Shown in pieces: positions 17,055 through 25,700 of a DNA stretch of 52,232 bases. The notes beneath the pieces were generated by a model. The model was not told the DNA's origin, made no database searches, and saw nothing but the letters and a program-made list of their open reading frames with translations. This DNA comes from an uncultured bacterium (GTDB taxonomy: Bacteria; Actinomycetota; Coriobacteriia; Coriobacteriales; Atopobiaceae), in NCBI GenBank assembly GCA_905214865.1, contig CAJMNO010000016.1:1-52232 (forward strand). The letters run 5' to 3'. Position 1 is the stretch's first letter. Every line of letters starts with the position of its first letter. Position numbers and translations under genes: made by a program.

Positions 17055-18149
17055 CTACTGCACCGACACGCTCAGCTCGGCGGCCCTCTTGGACACGCGC
17101 GCCGTGACCTCCGCGTAGTAGGCCGCGTCGGCCGCGGAGAGGGACCCGTCGTCCAGGTTGGACACCTTCGTCACCCAGTCCGCCTCCTTGGCCAGCAGGC
17201 TGGTATAGTCGGCAGCCATCGACGCCTGGTCGGCGGCGCTGGCAGAGTTGTACTTCGCGACGAAGTCGATGTACTCGTTCATGAACGCCTCGTAGGAGTC
17301 CATCGTCTCCTTGAAGCTGGGGGTCACGGCAGAGGAGTCCGCGCTCGACGTGGCCGAGGCGTTCGCGGAGCCGCCCGCCGAGCTGTCGGTGGCAGCGGCG
17401 TCATCCGGTACCGAGACGGTCACGTGCATGAGCTCGTTGCCCGCGTACTCGGCCCTGACCTTCACTCCCGAAGAGTTCTTCCCCGTAAACACCGCGTCGG
17501 ACTTGGAGTAGTCCACGGTGAACCCGGCGGAGACGAGCGACTCCACGTACGCCGCGTAGTCGTCCTTCGGGGTGTCGCCCACCGTCGCCGTGAAGTACGT
17601 GGACGAGTCGTTCTGGATCTTCCCCTTGGTGGACTTGGGCGCAGGGACCTGCGAGCCCGCTCCCGACTTGGGCCAGGTCAGCGTCCCAAGCTCCTCGGGC
17701 GCCTGAAGGGTCAGCGACAGCTCATCCTTGCTCGAGAAGTGCGAGAGCTGCAGGTGATACCCATCGCCGTCGTACGCCTCGAACGACGCGCTGTCCTTCT
17801 TCTCGTCGACCGTGAAGCCCTTGTCCTGGCATGCCTTGACGTAGCTGTCGTACTTGCCGTCGTCGTACCCCGCGAGCGTCGCGCTGAGCATCGTGTCGCT
17901 GTCCGTGGTGACCTCGCCCTTGTTGGTGTCGGGGCTGGGCAGCCGGGTGGCGAGCCCAGAGGTCGGCCAGTCCAGGCTCTTGGACGACGCGTCGTTGGAC
18001 GGCCGGGTGCACCTCATGACGGCGAACACCGCCACCAGCGCCACCACCACGATGAGCACAACCCTGCCCTTCCCACCCTTGTGGGGCTTGGGCACCCCAC
18101 CGTCGGAAGTCCCCTGCTCCCCCGGCTTTCCAGCTACCTCCCAGTCCAT
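17055..18149 (-). CDS. membrane-anchored protein with tandem DUF6591-like repeats
   Basis: A 364-aa protein with a charged cytoplasmic tail (1-28), one membrane segment (about 29-48, VVLIVVVALVAVFAVM) and a large extracellular part. Two related repeats begin at about 60 (DWPTSGLATRLPSPDTNKGE) and 145 (TWPKSGAGSQVPAPKSTKGK), each ending in GFTVD. A Ser/Ala linker follows, then a helical C-terminal domain (about 265-364). The repeats resemble DUF6591; function is unknown. ATG at 18149 follows AAAGGAG. The promoter region carries the 17-bp motif shared with the zinc-ribbon/SPFH operon and the kinase gene. Confidence 0.75.
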   Translation of the reverse strand: MDWEVAGKPGEQGTSDGGVPKPHKGGKGRVVLIVVVALVAVFAVMRCTRPSNDASSKSLDWPTSGLATRLPSPDTNKGEVTTDSDTMLSATLAGYDDGKYDSYVKACQDKGFTVDEKKDSASFEAYDGDGYHLQLSHFSSKDELSLTLQAPEELGTLTWPKSGAGSQVPAPKSTKGKIQNDSSTYFTATVGDTPKDDYAAYVESLVSAGFTVDYSKSDAVFTGKNSSGVKVRAEYAGNELMHVTVSVPDDAAATDSSAGGSANASATSSADSSAVTPSFKETMDSYEAFMNEYIDFVAKYNSASAADQASMAADYTSLLAKEADWVTKVSNLDDGSLSAADAAYYAEVTARVSKRAAELSVSVQ

Positions 18150-18216
18150 GTGGGCTCCTTTCCGCAGCTTATGCCTGTTGACGAGACACATTCTGAAAAG
18201 GGGGTGAAGCCGATTC

Positions 18217-18262
18217 CTCAGCTGGCAACTGAATTCGGCGGGCGTCTCAGCTGGCAACTGAG
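18217..18262. promoter_or_regulatory. two copies of a shared 17-bp motif between divergent genes
   Basis: CTCAGCTGGCAACTGA (18217-18232) and CTCAGCTGGCAACTGAG (18246-18262) lie 29 bp apart. A third copy is at 22307-22323 before the kinase gene. Read towards each gene, every copy is followed by GGAA and, about 17-21 bases on, by a -10-like hexamer (TAGCAT, TAGTAT or CAGAAT). The motif may be a repressor/activator site or part of a promoter for a special sigma factor. Confidence 0.65.
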
Positions 18263-18319
18263 GAAATCGCCTTCGTCCCAGCTAGCATGGCCCTTGGACC
18301 AAGCATGGGAGGCACGCCA

Positions 18320-18907
18320 GTGGACGCATACAACCTGACGCCGGACGAGTTCGTGATCATGGGGACCAACCGCGCGAGCCTGCTGAGCGGCAGCGGCACG
18401 GACGACCTGCGCGAGGTCGTCCTCACCAACAAGAACCTGATCCTGGTGGCCGAGGTGGACCAGGGGCTGTTCCACGGCAAGCGCCGGATGGTCAAGCGCT
18501 GCCCCCTCGACCAGCTGCCGGACGACAACGGCGTGCCGCAGGTGATCGTGTCCAAGTCGGGAAGTGACTTCCTCCTCAACGCGATGTTTGGCGGCGAGCC
18601 GGTCCGCCTGGTCATGCGCGGCGTCCCCCGCGTGGAGGCCCAGCGCTGGGCGGACGCCATCTCCATGGCGGCGACGGGCGACCTCGCGGGCATCGACACC
18701 AACGCGGTAGGCCTGGAGTCAGCCATCGGCATGATCGACCAGGCGAGAGAGGCACTGGGCATCCGCCCCAAGCGCGACAGGGCGAAGGCGGAGCCAACGC
18801 GCCCGCAGATGGTCACGACTCGCTGCATGGGCTGCCACGCCCCGCTCACGGGCCGCGCGGGCCAGGTGGTCACGTGCCCGTACTGCGACACCAAACAGAC
18901 GCTCTAG
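18320..18907 (+). CDS. zinc-ribbon protein with PH-like domain
   Basis: A 195-aa cytoplasmic protein. The N-terminal about 115 residues look like a PH/GRAM-type beta domain (LTNKNLILVAEVDQGLFHGKRRMVKRCPLDQL). The C-terminus is a four-cysteine zinc ribbon (CMGCHAPLTG...CPYCDTKQTL). GTG at 18320 is chosen because GGGAGG lies eight bases upstream; ATG at 18305 overlaps that site and has none of its own. The SPFH gene follows after 15 bases. Zinc-ribbon/PH-like and SPFH proteins often occur together; their joint role is unknown. Confidence 0.75.
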   Translation: MDAYNLTPDEFVIMGTNRASLLSGSGTDDLREVVLTNKNLILVAEVDQGLFHGKRRMVKRCPLDQLPDDNGVPQVIVSKSGSDFLLNAMFGGEPVRLVMRGVPRVEAQRWADAISMAATGDLAGIDTNAVGLESAIGMIDQAREALGIRPKRDRAKAEPTRPQMVTTRCMGCHAPLTGRAGQVVTCPYCDTKQTL

Positions 18908-18922
18908 GCGAGAGGAACTGCC

Positions 18923-20218
18923 ATGGGAATCATCGATGCCGCGTTTGACTCGCTGGGCGGCGTGCTGTCCGACCAGTGGAAGGACGTCATCACCGCCGGC
19001 CACTTCGACGAGCACACGGTGGTCGCCCCAGCCGTGAGGCGCGCCTCCCAGAACGGCAGGGGCGCAAACCGGGGGGCCGAGGACATTCTCACCAACGGCT
19101 CCGTGATCTACGTGCCCGAGGGCACGGCGGCGTTCGTGTTCAGCCAGTCGGGCATCGAGCGGGTCATCTCCCAGCCGGGCGGCTACGAGTACCGCGACGG
19201 CGAGGCGACCGTCTTCGACGCCAAGGACCGCGCGGAGAGGGGCCTGGGCAAGATCATCCTGGACCAGGCCGCCGAGCGCGTGAGCTTCTCGGGCATGTCG
19301 CCCCAAAGCAAGCGCGTCGCCTTCGTCAACCTCCGCGAGATCCGCGGCATCAAGTTCGGGACCCACGGGCCCCTGGCCTACAACGACGCCTTCTACGGCT
19401 GCGACCTGGAGGTCTACGCCTACGGCACGTTCAGCGTGCAGGTGGTGGACCCCGAGCGGCTCGTGCGGTCGTTCGTGCCCGCCAACGCCACGTCGTACAG
19501 CCTGGACAACCCCAAGGCCCGCGGGCAGCTGACCAGCGAGTTCCTGCAGTCGTTTCTCACCGCGATCAACAGGCTCTCGGCGTCCGTGCGCATCTCGCAG
19601 CTGCCGGGCGAGTCCACGCGCATCGCGGACCAGGTGGTGGCGGACGACAGGAACGCGGGCACTTGGGAGGAGCGCTTTGGCCTCAGGCTGGTGTCGGTGG
19701 GCATCGAGGACGTGGAGTTCACCGACGAGTCGCGCGAGCTGGTGCGCGGCTTCTCCGAGCGCAAGATGGGCGTCCGCGCCTACGAGGGCGTGTCGCAGCA
19801 GGCGGCCGACATCTCCGCCCAGCAGCTCATCGCCGAGGGCGTGCGCGAGAACGGCCTGGGAGACGCGGGCGGCATGCTGTTTGGCATGAACCTGGCGTCG
19901 GGGCTTGACCCGCGCACAGCGGGGGTCCCGACGGGCGGCCAGGCGGCACCGGTTCCGACTGTGGGCAGCGCGCAGGCGGCAGGCGAGACGGGCGCGGGCG
20001 GCGTGCCGGCAGCGGGCGACCAGCGGGCTGCGGACCCGGCGCCGGTAGAAGGCGGGATGCCGGCAGCGTCGGAGTCGGCCGCCTCCCCCTCGACCACGGA
20101 TGGTCCCTCCTTCGACCAGCGCGTGGAGATGGTCAAGAAGCTCAAGGAGCTGCTGGACGCCGGGATCCTGACGCAGGACGAGTTCGACGCCAAGAAGCGA
20201 GACGTGCTGGGCCTGTAG
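18923..20218 (+). CDS. SPFH domain protein with C-terminal SHOCT domain
   Basis: A 431-aa protein. Residues 1-330 match the SPFH-like (YdjI/virion-core-like) family: VITAGHFDEHTVVAPAV, then GSVIYVPEGTAAFVFSQSGIE and an Ala/Gln-rich helix near 290-310. A Pro/Ala/Gly linker (about 331-395) precedes a SHOCT domain (VKKLKELLDAGILTQDEFDAKK, about 403-431), a short helical module often found at the ends of oligomerising proteins. It has no membrane helix. A strong GAGAGGAACTGCC site precedes ATG 18923. It is co-transcribed with the zinc-ribbon gene. Confidence 0.88.
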   Translation: MGIIDAAFDSLGGVLSDQWKDVITAGHFDEHTVVAPAVRRASQNGRGANRGAEDILTNGSVIYVPEGTAAFVFSQSGIERVISQPGGYEYRDGEATVFDAKDRAERGLGKIILDQAAERVSFSGMSPQSKRVAFVNLREIRGIKFGTHGPLAYNDAFYGCDLEVYAYGTFSVQVVDPERLVRSFVPANATSYSLDNPKARGQLTSEFLQSFLTAINRLSASVRISQLPGESTRIADQVVADDRNAGTWEERFGLRLVSVGIEDVEFTDESRELVRGFSERKMGVRAYEGVSQQAADISAQQLIAEGVRENGLGDAGGMLFGMNLASGLDPRTAGVPTGGQAAPVPTVGSAQAAGETGAGGVPAAGDQRAADPAPVEGGMPAASESAASPSTTDGPSFDQRVEMVKKLKELLDAGILTQDEFDAKKRDVLGL

Positions 20219-20434
20219 GGCCGTGGCACGTCTCCCCCGCGTACGACGCCCGCGCCCACGCGTCTCCGACCCGAGCGCGTGGGCGAGTCTCTCCCAGCGG
20301 AAGCCGCGCCGACCCTGCCATGGCTCTCGCACCGCCTACACGCGACGCCACGCGGCTGTCGGCTACGCGCGAACTCTCGCCCCAAGCGAACAGCCCGCGC
20401 CCACCGGGGACGCCCCGGCTCAAGCCCTGCGCTC

Positions 20435-22195
20435 CTACCAGGGGTACGCCTGCACGTCCACCGACGCATGCGCGGGCACCCCGTAGTCCTCGATCTGGAA
20501 GCGCGCGGGGTCAGATGCCGTGGGCATGCCCACGAAGACCACGTCGCCGCCCACGATCGAGCCGTCCGCGGCACGATAGACCGCGCACACCGCCGAGCCC
20601 TGGGCCGTCTCGTCCGTCCCCTGGCTGTCCAGGGTCACCGTGCCGGTCACGATGGTGGCACCCGAGGAGTCCGAGCGCTCGCGCACGTCCGCGGTGGCGT
20701 ACCGCGAAGGGACGAGGCTGGAGACGCTGGCGCCCATGCCCTGGGCGTCGGCAGCAAACTCCACCGAGGCGATGCTCCCCGCCTCGTCCGTGCCGTCCAC
20801 GAAGGTCGCGAAGTACAGCGTCTGGCCCGGTGCCACGGCCATGAGCGCCGTCTGCGTCGTCGCGATCGCCTTGCCATCCGCATCCAGGCAGGTGACGCTG
20901 ACCGAGGGGTACAGGATGGTCTTGGACCCCGCGTTGCGGACCCCATAGGCCACGTTGACCACGTTGCCGTCCGCCAGGTACCAGCCGGCCTCGGTCACCT
21001 GGACGTCGCCGTCAGACTCGAGGATGCTCTTGCCCGTCGTCGGCGTCGCGGAGGATGGGCCCGCACTCGTCGCCATCCCGGACGCAGAGTCGGCCCCGTC
21101 TGCGGAGGGCGAGGCGGAGGCATCAGACCCCGACGCGGACGTGCCGGACGAGAGAACAGACGACGCAGACCCCGAGGCGCCGCCATCCGACGCCCGGGGC
21201 AAGAGGACCGCGTACGCCGTCACTGCGGCGGCCGCCATCGCGACCGCGGCCACGACCGCCACGATGCGCCGGCGGTGGGGGCTCGGGGCACCGGAGCCTC
21301 CGTCCCTCTCCCCTGCACCAGGCGGCACGGGGGCACCCGGCGACTGCTCGGATTCCGCCACGTCAGCCTCGGGCGAGAGGCTCGCGTCCACCCGCCCCGG
21401 GCGCTCCCCGCCGGCAGCCTGGGCCACGTCCTCCCCGCGCAGGAGGGCCCGCAAGGCCCGCGAGAGCTCGCCCGCCGTCTGGTAGCGCGCGCTCGGCTCG
21501 AACGCGCAGGCATGCGAGACGGCCGCGCGCACGTTGGCCGGGACCCTCTCCCCGTCGGCAAGCGCCGCCTCGTAGTCGTCCGACCCCGGCGTAAGCCCCG
21601 TGACCATGTAGCCCAGGAGCCGTCCGATGGAGTACACGTCGGATCGGGCATCCGTCTGCGCAAAGCCGTACTGCTCGGGAGAGGCGAACCCCCAGGTCCC
21701 CAGGGCAGTCGTGTCGTGGCTGGCGCCCTCCACCACGAGGCGGGCGATGCCCAGGTCGATGAGGTGCGCCCCGTCGGCCGCCACGATCACGTTGCCCGGC
21801 GAGATGTCGCGGTGGACGATGCCGTGGGCGTGCAGCTCTCCGGCGGCCTCGCACACGTCGAGCGCGACCTCGCACGCGCGGCGCGGGTCGAGCGGGCCCG
21901 ACGAGCCCACCAGCTGCTCCAGCGTGGGGCCGGGGACGTAGTCGCACACCACCACGAAGGTGTCGGGCAGCTCGTAGGTCGCCTGCACGCGCGGGAGCCG
22001 AGGGCTGTCACAGCTGCCCAGGCGCGCCCACACGTCGCGACGGGCGATCTTGAGCGAGATGCGACGGCGCACGAACGGGCCGGCGCCGTCCAGGGTCACA
22101 AGCTCCGTGACGCCCGAGGGGTGGTCGGCAAGCACGCGCTCCACGCGATAGCTGTCGTCCAAGCCCATGGCATGAAGCACCTGCTCGTCGTCCAA
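20435..22195 (-). CDS. transmembrane serine/threonine protein kinase
   Basis: A 586-aa Hanks-type kinase. The ATP-anchoring Lys is Lys49 (ISLKIAR), the catalytic loop is HRDISPGN (His128, Asp130, Asn135), the metal-binding motif is DLG (147-149, for the usual DFG) and GTWGFASPEQ (166-175) replaces the APE region. The glycine-rich loop is poorly formed. A Pro/Glu-rich juxtamembrane part leads to one membrane segment (about 308-330), then an acidic Ser-rich linker and an extracellular domain (about 375-586). No PASTA repeats are seen. Its own promoter carries the shared 17-bp motif. Confidence 0.9.
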   Translation of the reverse strand: MDDEQVLHAMGLDDSYRVERVLADHPSGVTELVTLDGAGPFVRRRISLKIARRDVWARLGSCDSPRLPRVQATYELPDTFVVVCDYVPGPTLEQLVGSSGPLDPRRACEVALDVCEAAGELHAHGIVHRDISPGNVIVAADGAHLIDLGIARLVVEGASHDTTALGTWGFASPEQYGFAQTDARSDVYSIGRLLGYMVTGLTPGSDDYEAALADGERVPANVRAAVSHACAFEPSARYQTAGELSRALRALLRGEDVAQAAGGERPGRVDASLSPEADVAESEQSPGAPVPPGAGERDGGSGAPSPHRRRIVAVVAAVAMAAAAVTAYAVLLPRASDGGASGSASSVLSSGTSASGSDASASPSADGADSASGMATSAGPSSATPTTGKSILESDGDVQVTEAGWYLADGNVVNVAYGVRNAGSKTILYPSVSVTCLDADGKAIATTQTALMAVAPGQTLYFATFVDGTDEAGSIASVEFAADAQGMGASVSSLVPSRYATADVRERSDSSGATIVTGTVTLDSQGTDETAQGSAVCAVYRAADGSIVGGDVVFVGMPTASDPARFQIEDYGVPAHASVDVQAYPW

Positions 22196-22306
22196 CGCCT
22201 GTCCTCGGGTCCAAGAGTTCCGCCTGCGCGGGGGTCAAGGGAGGGCTGCGGTCCCGCCGGGGACGCGCGCCCAGTCCCAGATGATACTAGCAGCGGGTCC
22301 CCGTTC

Positions 22307-22323
22307 CTCAGTTGGCAGCTGAG
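22307..22323 (-). promoter_or_regulatory. third copy of the shared 17-bp motif, before the kinase gene
   Basis: CTCAGTTGGCAGCTGAG lies between the stop of the XRE gene and the kinase start. On the minus strand it is followed by GGAAC and, 17 bases after CTGAG, by TAGTAT. Confidence 0.65.
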
Positions 22324-22332
22324 TCGGCGGCG

Positions 22333-22806
22333 CTATCGGGCGCGGAGCGGTCCCGTGCCCAGCAGGGTCCGCTCGCCGAAGCGCCACAGCTCGTCGTCTG
22401 CCTGCACGCGCGAAAGGCCGTGCTCCACGCACCAGATGAGAATCGCGTCCCTGCGGACCTTGCACCACAGCTCCGAGACGCCGGCAAGGCGCAGCAGGCG
22501 CTGGGTCTCGCGCAGGTCGCACCCCAGGCCGAGCGCGAGCATGATGGCATGGTCGCGGCCGGGGCGGCTCTTACCGGAGAACACGTCGTACACCACCGTG
22601 GCGTTGATGCCCGAGGCGCGGGCGACCTGCGCACGCGTGAGGCCGTGGCTCGCCAGCAGCTGCGAGAGGTACGACACGAGGGTGCGGTCCACGACGCCGG
22701 GTCCATCCAGGTACGACTCGATGCTGGTACTGGAGAGCAGCCGCTCGAGCAGCTCCTCGGTCAGGCGCTCGGGTTCCAGCTCCGTCGTGGCGTTCGCCTT
22801 CGGCAT
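22333..22806 (-). CDS. XRE family helix-turn-helix protein
   Basis: A 157-aa protein. A Cro/CI-type helix-turn-helix spans about residues 52-105 (LTRAQVARASGINATVVYDVFSGKSRPGRDHAIMLALGLG). It is followed by a helical C-terminal half with RLLRLAGVSELWCKVRRDAILIWCVEHG. The first 45 residues are an acidic Leu-rich helix. GAGGGGGAGGG precedes ATG 22806. It lies 137 bases upstream of the kinase gene on the same strand; XRE/kinase neighbours are common in Gram-positive bacteria. It is the best candidate to bind the motif shared across this cluster, which is inference. Confidence 0.85.
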   Translation of the reverse strand: MPKANATTELEPERLTEELLERLLSSTSIESYLDGPGVVDRTLVSYLSQLLASHGLTRAQVARASGINATVVYDVFSGKSRPGRDHAIMLALGLGCDLRETQRLLRLAGVSELWCKVRRDAILIWCVEHGLSRVQADDELWRFGERTLLGTGPLRAR

Positions 22807-23061
22807 GGCCCTCCCCCTCACTTCGCCGGTCACGTTGGGCGCCACTAAGTATAGGCGTGGCACCGTTTGCGATGCCGGCTGGGCGAGACGGACGGGAGAC
22901 TTGTCCAAGGCCATTCGGGAGATGGGCTCATAGAAAGGTGGCAGCGACAGTCCCTGGGACGCAATCGCCGGCATGGGGGCTGGCGCTCCAAAGTCGGAGA
23001 AGGAGAACGGGGGTGCCCTCGGTGGCCAGCCCCCTTCTCGCGACCCTTTGACCCCTCCCGG

Positions 23062-23396
23062 GATGGCAGCGAACTCCCGATGTGAGCGGTCTCGAGTGGC
23101 CGGCTGCCGGCGTGCTTCCAGGGTATCCGAACGTTTGCCCCGATAGGTCAGTCGCACGTCCATGGCTGATCCCTCCGGTGGCAACGGGAGCCTGACATGA
23201 GCACTCATGCCGGGAGTTTGCTGCCATCCCGACCCCGCCCCAGGCCCAAATGGCAAGGGAATCCCGATATGAGTGCTCACGTCGGGAGCTTGCTGCCAGG
23301 ATCACCGCCTTGGCAGCCGGACAACTGGGGAAACTCCAGGCAGTCGGCCGGGGTCCGTGAACGCAGGCCGCTCACATCAGGAGCTCGCTGCCATGG
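23062..23396. repeat. R2 array c
   Basis: Units lie at about 23062-23108, 23179-23227 (ACATGAGCACTCATG core), 23250-23298 (ATATGAGTGCTCACGTCGGG) and a split unit at 23312-23396 whose right half ends GAGCTCGCTGCCA. It matches array R2b unit for unit and opens the second R2-linker-R1 composite. Confidence 0.75.
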
Positions 23397-23600
23397 CTCG
23401 ACTGCCGACGACGGCCTTCGCCTCCGGGCTGGGCCGGAGGACGAACGTGACAACCACCGAACGCGGCACGGGATCGCCCGAGCATGTGTCCCTACCAGCC
23501 CGCCTCTTCTTTGACCTCGGCTGGCGACGGTCGCCCAGCCGGAGTCCCGCCGAGGAAATGCCGACAACAACAACCCCGAACGGGATCCCGGAGGATAATA
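23397..23600. repeat. composite linker, copy 2
   Basis: Similar to 16470-16796. The 25-bp core at 23462-23486 is identical to that of copy 1, followed in both by a decayed R1 unit (GCCGAGGAAATGCCGAC). No gene is supported. Confidence 0.65.
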
Positions 23601-23766
23601 GCTGCTGAGGAATGTCGAGTATTGGCAATCCGAGCCGGTCGGAAGCTTAGGAATCGCGACCTTTGGCAGCCGAAAGGGCCCATGAAAGGCCCACCCGTTG
23701 CCAATACTCGCTTTTCCTCAGCGGGAGCCACCCTCGGATTGCCAATACTCCACTTTCCTCAGCAGC
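23601..23766. repeat. R1 array d (complete 2+2), overlaps the tetR stop
   Basis: Two forward units (23601-23630, 23644-23672) and two reverse units (23698-23723 and 23737-23766) form the same nested arrangement as R1c. The final CTCAGCAGC supplies the TGA stop of the TetR-family gene on the other strand. Confidence 0.85.
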
Positions 23767-24388
23767 CCCCGCCCGGAACCCCAACCGGACCGCCCACGAG
23801 CGCCCGCTCCCCCGCCACACGCGTGCCGTCGGCCGTCCACGCGGCCGGCACGCACGCCGCAAGCGTCCGCGCAACGGAACGCACGTCGTCCCTGCACCCG
23901 CGGGACACCCACCGCCTCAGCACCATCGTAAACCCCGCCTGGAAGAAGACGAGCATGCGCGCCATCTCCTCAGGGTCGTCGATTCCCGCCCGCTCGCAGC
24001 GAGGCCGCACGACCGCCTTCATCAGGCCCTCGTATCCCTCCTCGATGGGGAAGTCGACCCGACGCTCCAGCGCCACGCCGTAGAAGTACGCGTGCTCGCG
24101 CACGTGCTCCAGCAGCGGGACAAACGACTCCTCGCTCAGCGGCTCGACCCCCAGGCTCCCATACGACTCCATCAACTCACCGTGAAGGGTCGCCTCCATC
24201 TTCGCAAGCATGTCGGGCACGTCGCGAAAGTGCGCGTAGAACGTCGACCGGTTGACACCCGCCCGCTCGCACACGGTCCGCACGTTGACCTTGTCACGGG
24301 CGCGCATCAGCTCGAGGGCCGCCGCCTCCATGCGCATCTCGTTCGCGCGATACCTCGCGTTGTTCCGCCTGTTCACGGGGCCTCGCAT
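23759..24388 (-). CDS. TetR family transcriptional regulator
   Basis: A 209-aa protein. The N-terminal TetR helix-turn-helix lies at about 18-63 (MRMEAAALELMRARDKVNVRTVCERAGVNRSTFYAHF); the rest is the helical ligand/dimer domain with the FVPLLEHVREHAYFYG segment of the TetR_C group. It is divergent from the dehydrogenase gene and probably represses it. The last codons (GVPGGGC) and the TGA come from the adjoining R1 repeat, so insertion of the repeat may have replaced the original C-terminus. Confidence 0.88.
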   Translation of the reverse strand: MRGPVNRRNNARYRANEMRMEAAALELMRARDKVNVRTVCERAGVNRSTFYAHFRDVPDMLAKMEATLHGELMESYGSLGVEPLSEESFVPLLEHVREHAYFYGVALERRVDFPIEEGYEGLMKAVVRPRCERAGIDDPEEMARMLVFFQAGFTMVLRRWVSRGCRDDVRSVARTLAACVPAAWTADGTRVAGERALVGGPVGVPGGGC

Positions 24389-24395
24389 TAACGCG

Positions 24396-24409
24396 ACACT
24401 TATCGGTGT
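24396..24409. promoter_or_regulatory. candidate TetR operator
   Basis: ACACTTATCGGTGT has arms ACAC/GTGT in the gap between the divergent TetR and dehydrogenase genes, 8 bases before the tetR start. It is supported by position and dyad symmetry only. Confidence 0.4.
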
Positions 24410-24517
24410 TTTGCTGATTGTACCGAGTCATCGCGGAGAGGAACATGACCCCAGCAAACGGAAGCCGACCAGATGGGGGCCACCATGAACACGGGCGAGA
24501 GGGACGAGGGCACGACG

Positions 24518-25528
24518 ATGCTCTCGGCGATATACCAGGGTAGGCACGACGTCGAGGTGCGGGAGGTGCCCATCCCCACGTGCGGGCCGGACGACGTCCT
24601 TATCCGCAACGTCAAGTCGAGCGTGTGCGGCACCGACGCCGCAGTGTGGACCCATGGGCCCAACACGGGCCACAGGGTGACCTTGGGAGGCGAGTTCGGC
24701 CACGAGACCACCTCGGTGGTGGCAGCAGTCGGCGAGAACGTCCGCGACTTCACCGTCGGCGAGCACGTGTACCCCTACCCGCTCCTCGCCCGCGGCGACC
24801 CGCGGCGCGCGGGGACGCTCGGAGCCTTCAGCCAGTACGTGCTGTGCCCCAGCCCGCGGCGCAACGTGTCGCTCTGGGCGGTACCCGATAGCATCCCCGA
24901 CGAGGTCGCCTGCCTCATCGAGCCGTTCACCGTGGGATGCCGCGCGGCGAGGCGTGGCCGTCCCTCCCAGGGCACGCGCGCCGTCGTGTTCGGCGCCGGC
25001 ACCATCGGGATTGCCGCCGCCATCGCGCTCACGTGGTTTGGCGCCGAGCCCCCGCTGGTGTGCGACCTCTCCGACCTGCGGCTGCAGAAGGCAGCAGCGC
25101 TCGGCTTCCCCACGTGCAACCCCGCCCGGGCGGACGCGATGGCGCGCGCCCGCGAGGAGTTTGGAGCGGCCCGCGGGCTCGACGGCCAGACCGCCGACCT
25201 TGACGTGTGGGTCGACGCGGCGGGCGCAGACTCCGTGCTGGATGACTTCCTCGCGCACGGCAAGATCGGGAGCCGCATGGTCGCGGTCGCGGTGGGAAGG
25301 CAGACCCGCAGCGTCGGCCTGCTGCGCATGACCTACGCCCAGCAGGAGCTCGTGGGCTCGGGCGGCTACCTCCCCGAGGACGTCCGCGACGTGATGGCGA
25401 TCATGGGGTCGCGCCGCTGGGACATCGCCTCGATCGTCACGCACGTGTTCCCCCTGGAGCGGATCGCCGAGGCGCTCGGGTGCGCGAGCGACCCCGCCAC
25501 CTCGCTCAACGTGAGCATCACGCTGTAG
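24518..25528 (+). CDS. zinc-type alcohol/polyol dehydrogenase (MDR family)
   Basis: A 336-aa medium-chain dehydrogenase. The catalytic zinc ligands appear in SVCGTD (Cys about 37) and GGEFGHE (His about 60). The Rossmann motif is VVFGAGTIGIAAAIAL (about 160-175). The four-cysteine structural zinc lobe is missing, so the enzyme belongs to a group with one zinc. ATG at 24518 is chosen for its family-typical MLSAIYQGRHDVEVREV start with GAGG upstream; ATG at 24485 is possible. It is divergent from tetR. The last 233 bases recur at 27.26 kb. Confidence 0.85.
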   Translation: MLSAIYQGRHDVEVREVPIPTCGPDDVLIRNVKSSVCGTDAAVWTHGPNTGHRVTLGGEFGHETTSVVAAVGENVRDFTVGEHVYPYPLLARGDPRRAGTLGAFSQYVLCPSPRRNVSLWAVPDSIPDEVACLIEPFTVGCRAARRGRPSQGTRAVVFGAGTIGIAAAIALTWFGAEPPLVCDLSDLRLQKAAALGFPTCNPARADAMARAREEFGAARGLDGQTADLDVWVDAAGADSVLDDFLAHGKIGSRMVAVAVGRQTRSVGLLRMTYAQQELVGSGGYLPEDVRDVMAIMGSRRWDIASIVTHVFPLERIAEALGCASDPATSLNVSITL

Positions 25529-25700
25529 CGCGTAGCGTCAGCACGTCACCTCAGCCCCGAATCCCAGGGAATCCGGTGCTTATATAACCTGAGGGTCGAA
25601 CGACTGGGTAATCCGAAAAGCGCTGGGCCAACAGGTACCAAAGGTGCTAACAAAACGGGCGTTACATCAATTGAGAAGAATCCAAACCCCCACAAAGAAG
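25529..25700. other. AT-richer intergenic stretch, no gene seen
   Basis: It lies between the dehydrogenase and the convergent surface-protein gene. Base composition drops here and stays low into the neighbouring gene, suggesting the left edge of acquired DNA near 25.55 kb. Confidence 0.4.

Noticed and set aside
10254..23396. R1/R2 arrays as CRISPR arrays
   Set aside because: Units are inverted relative to each other, differ in sequence, have irregular gaps and no cas genes are present; spacers of constant length are missing.
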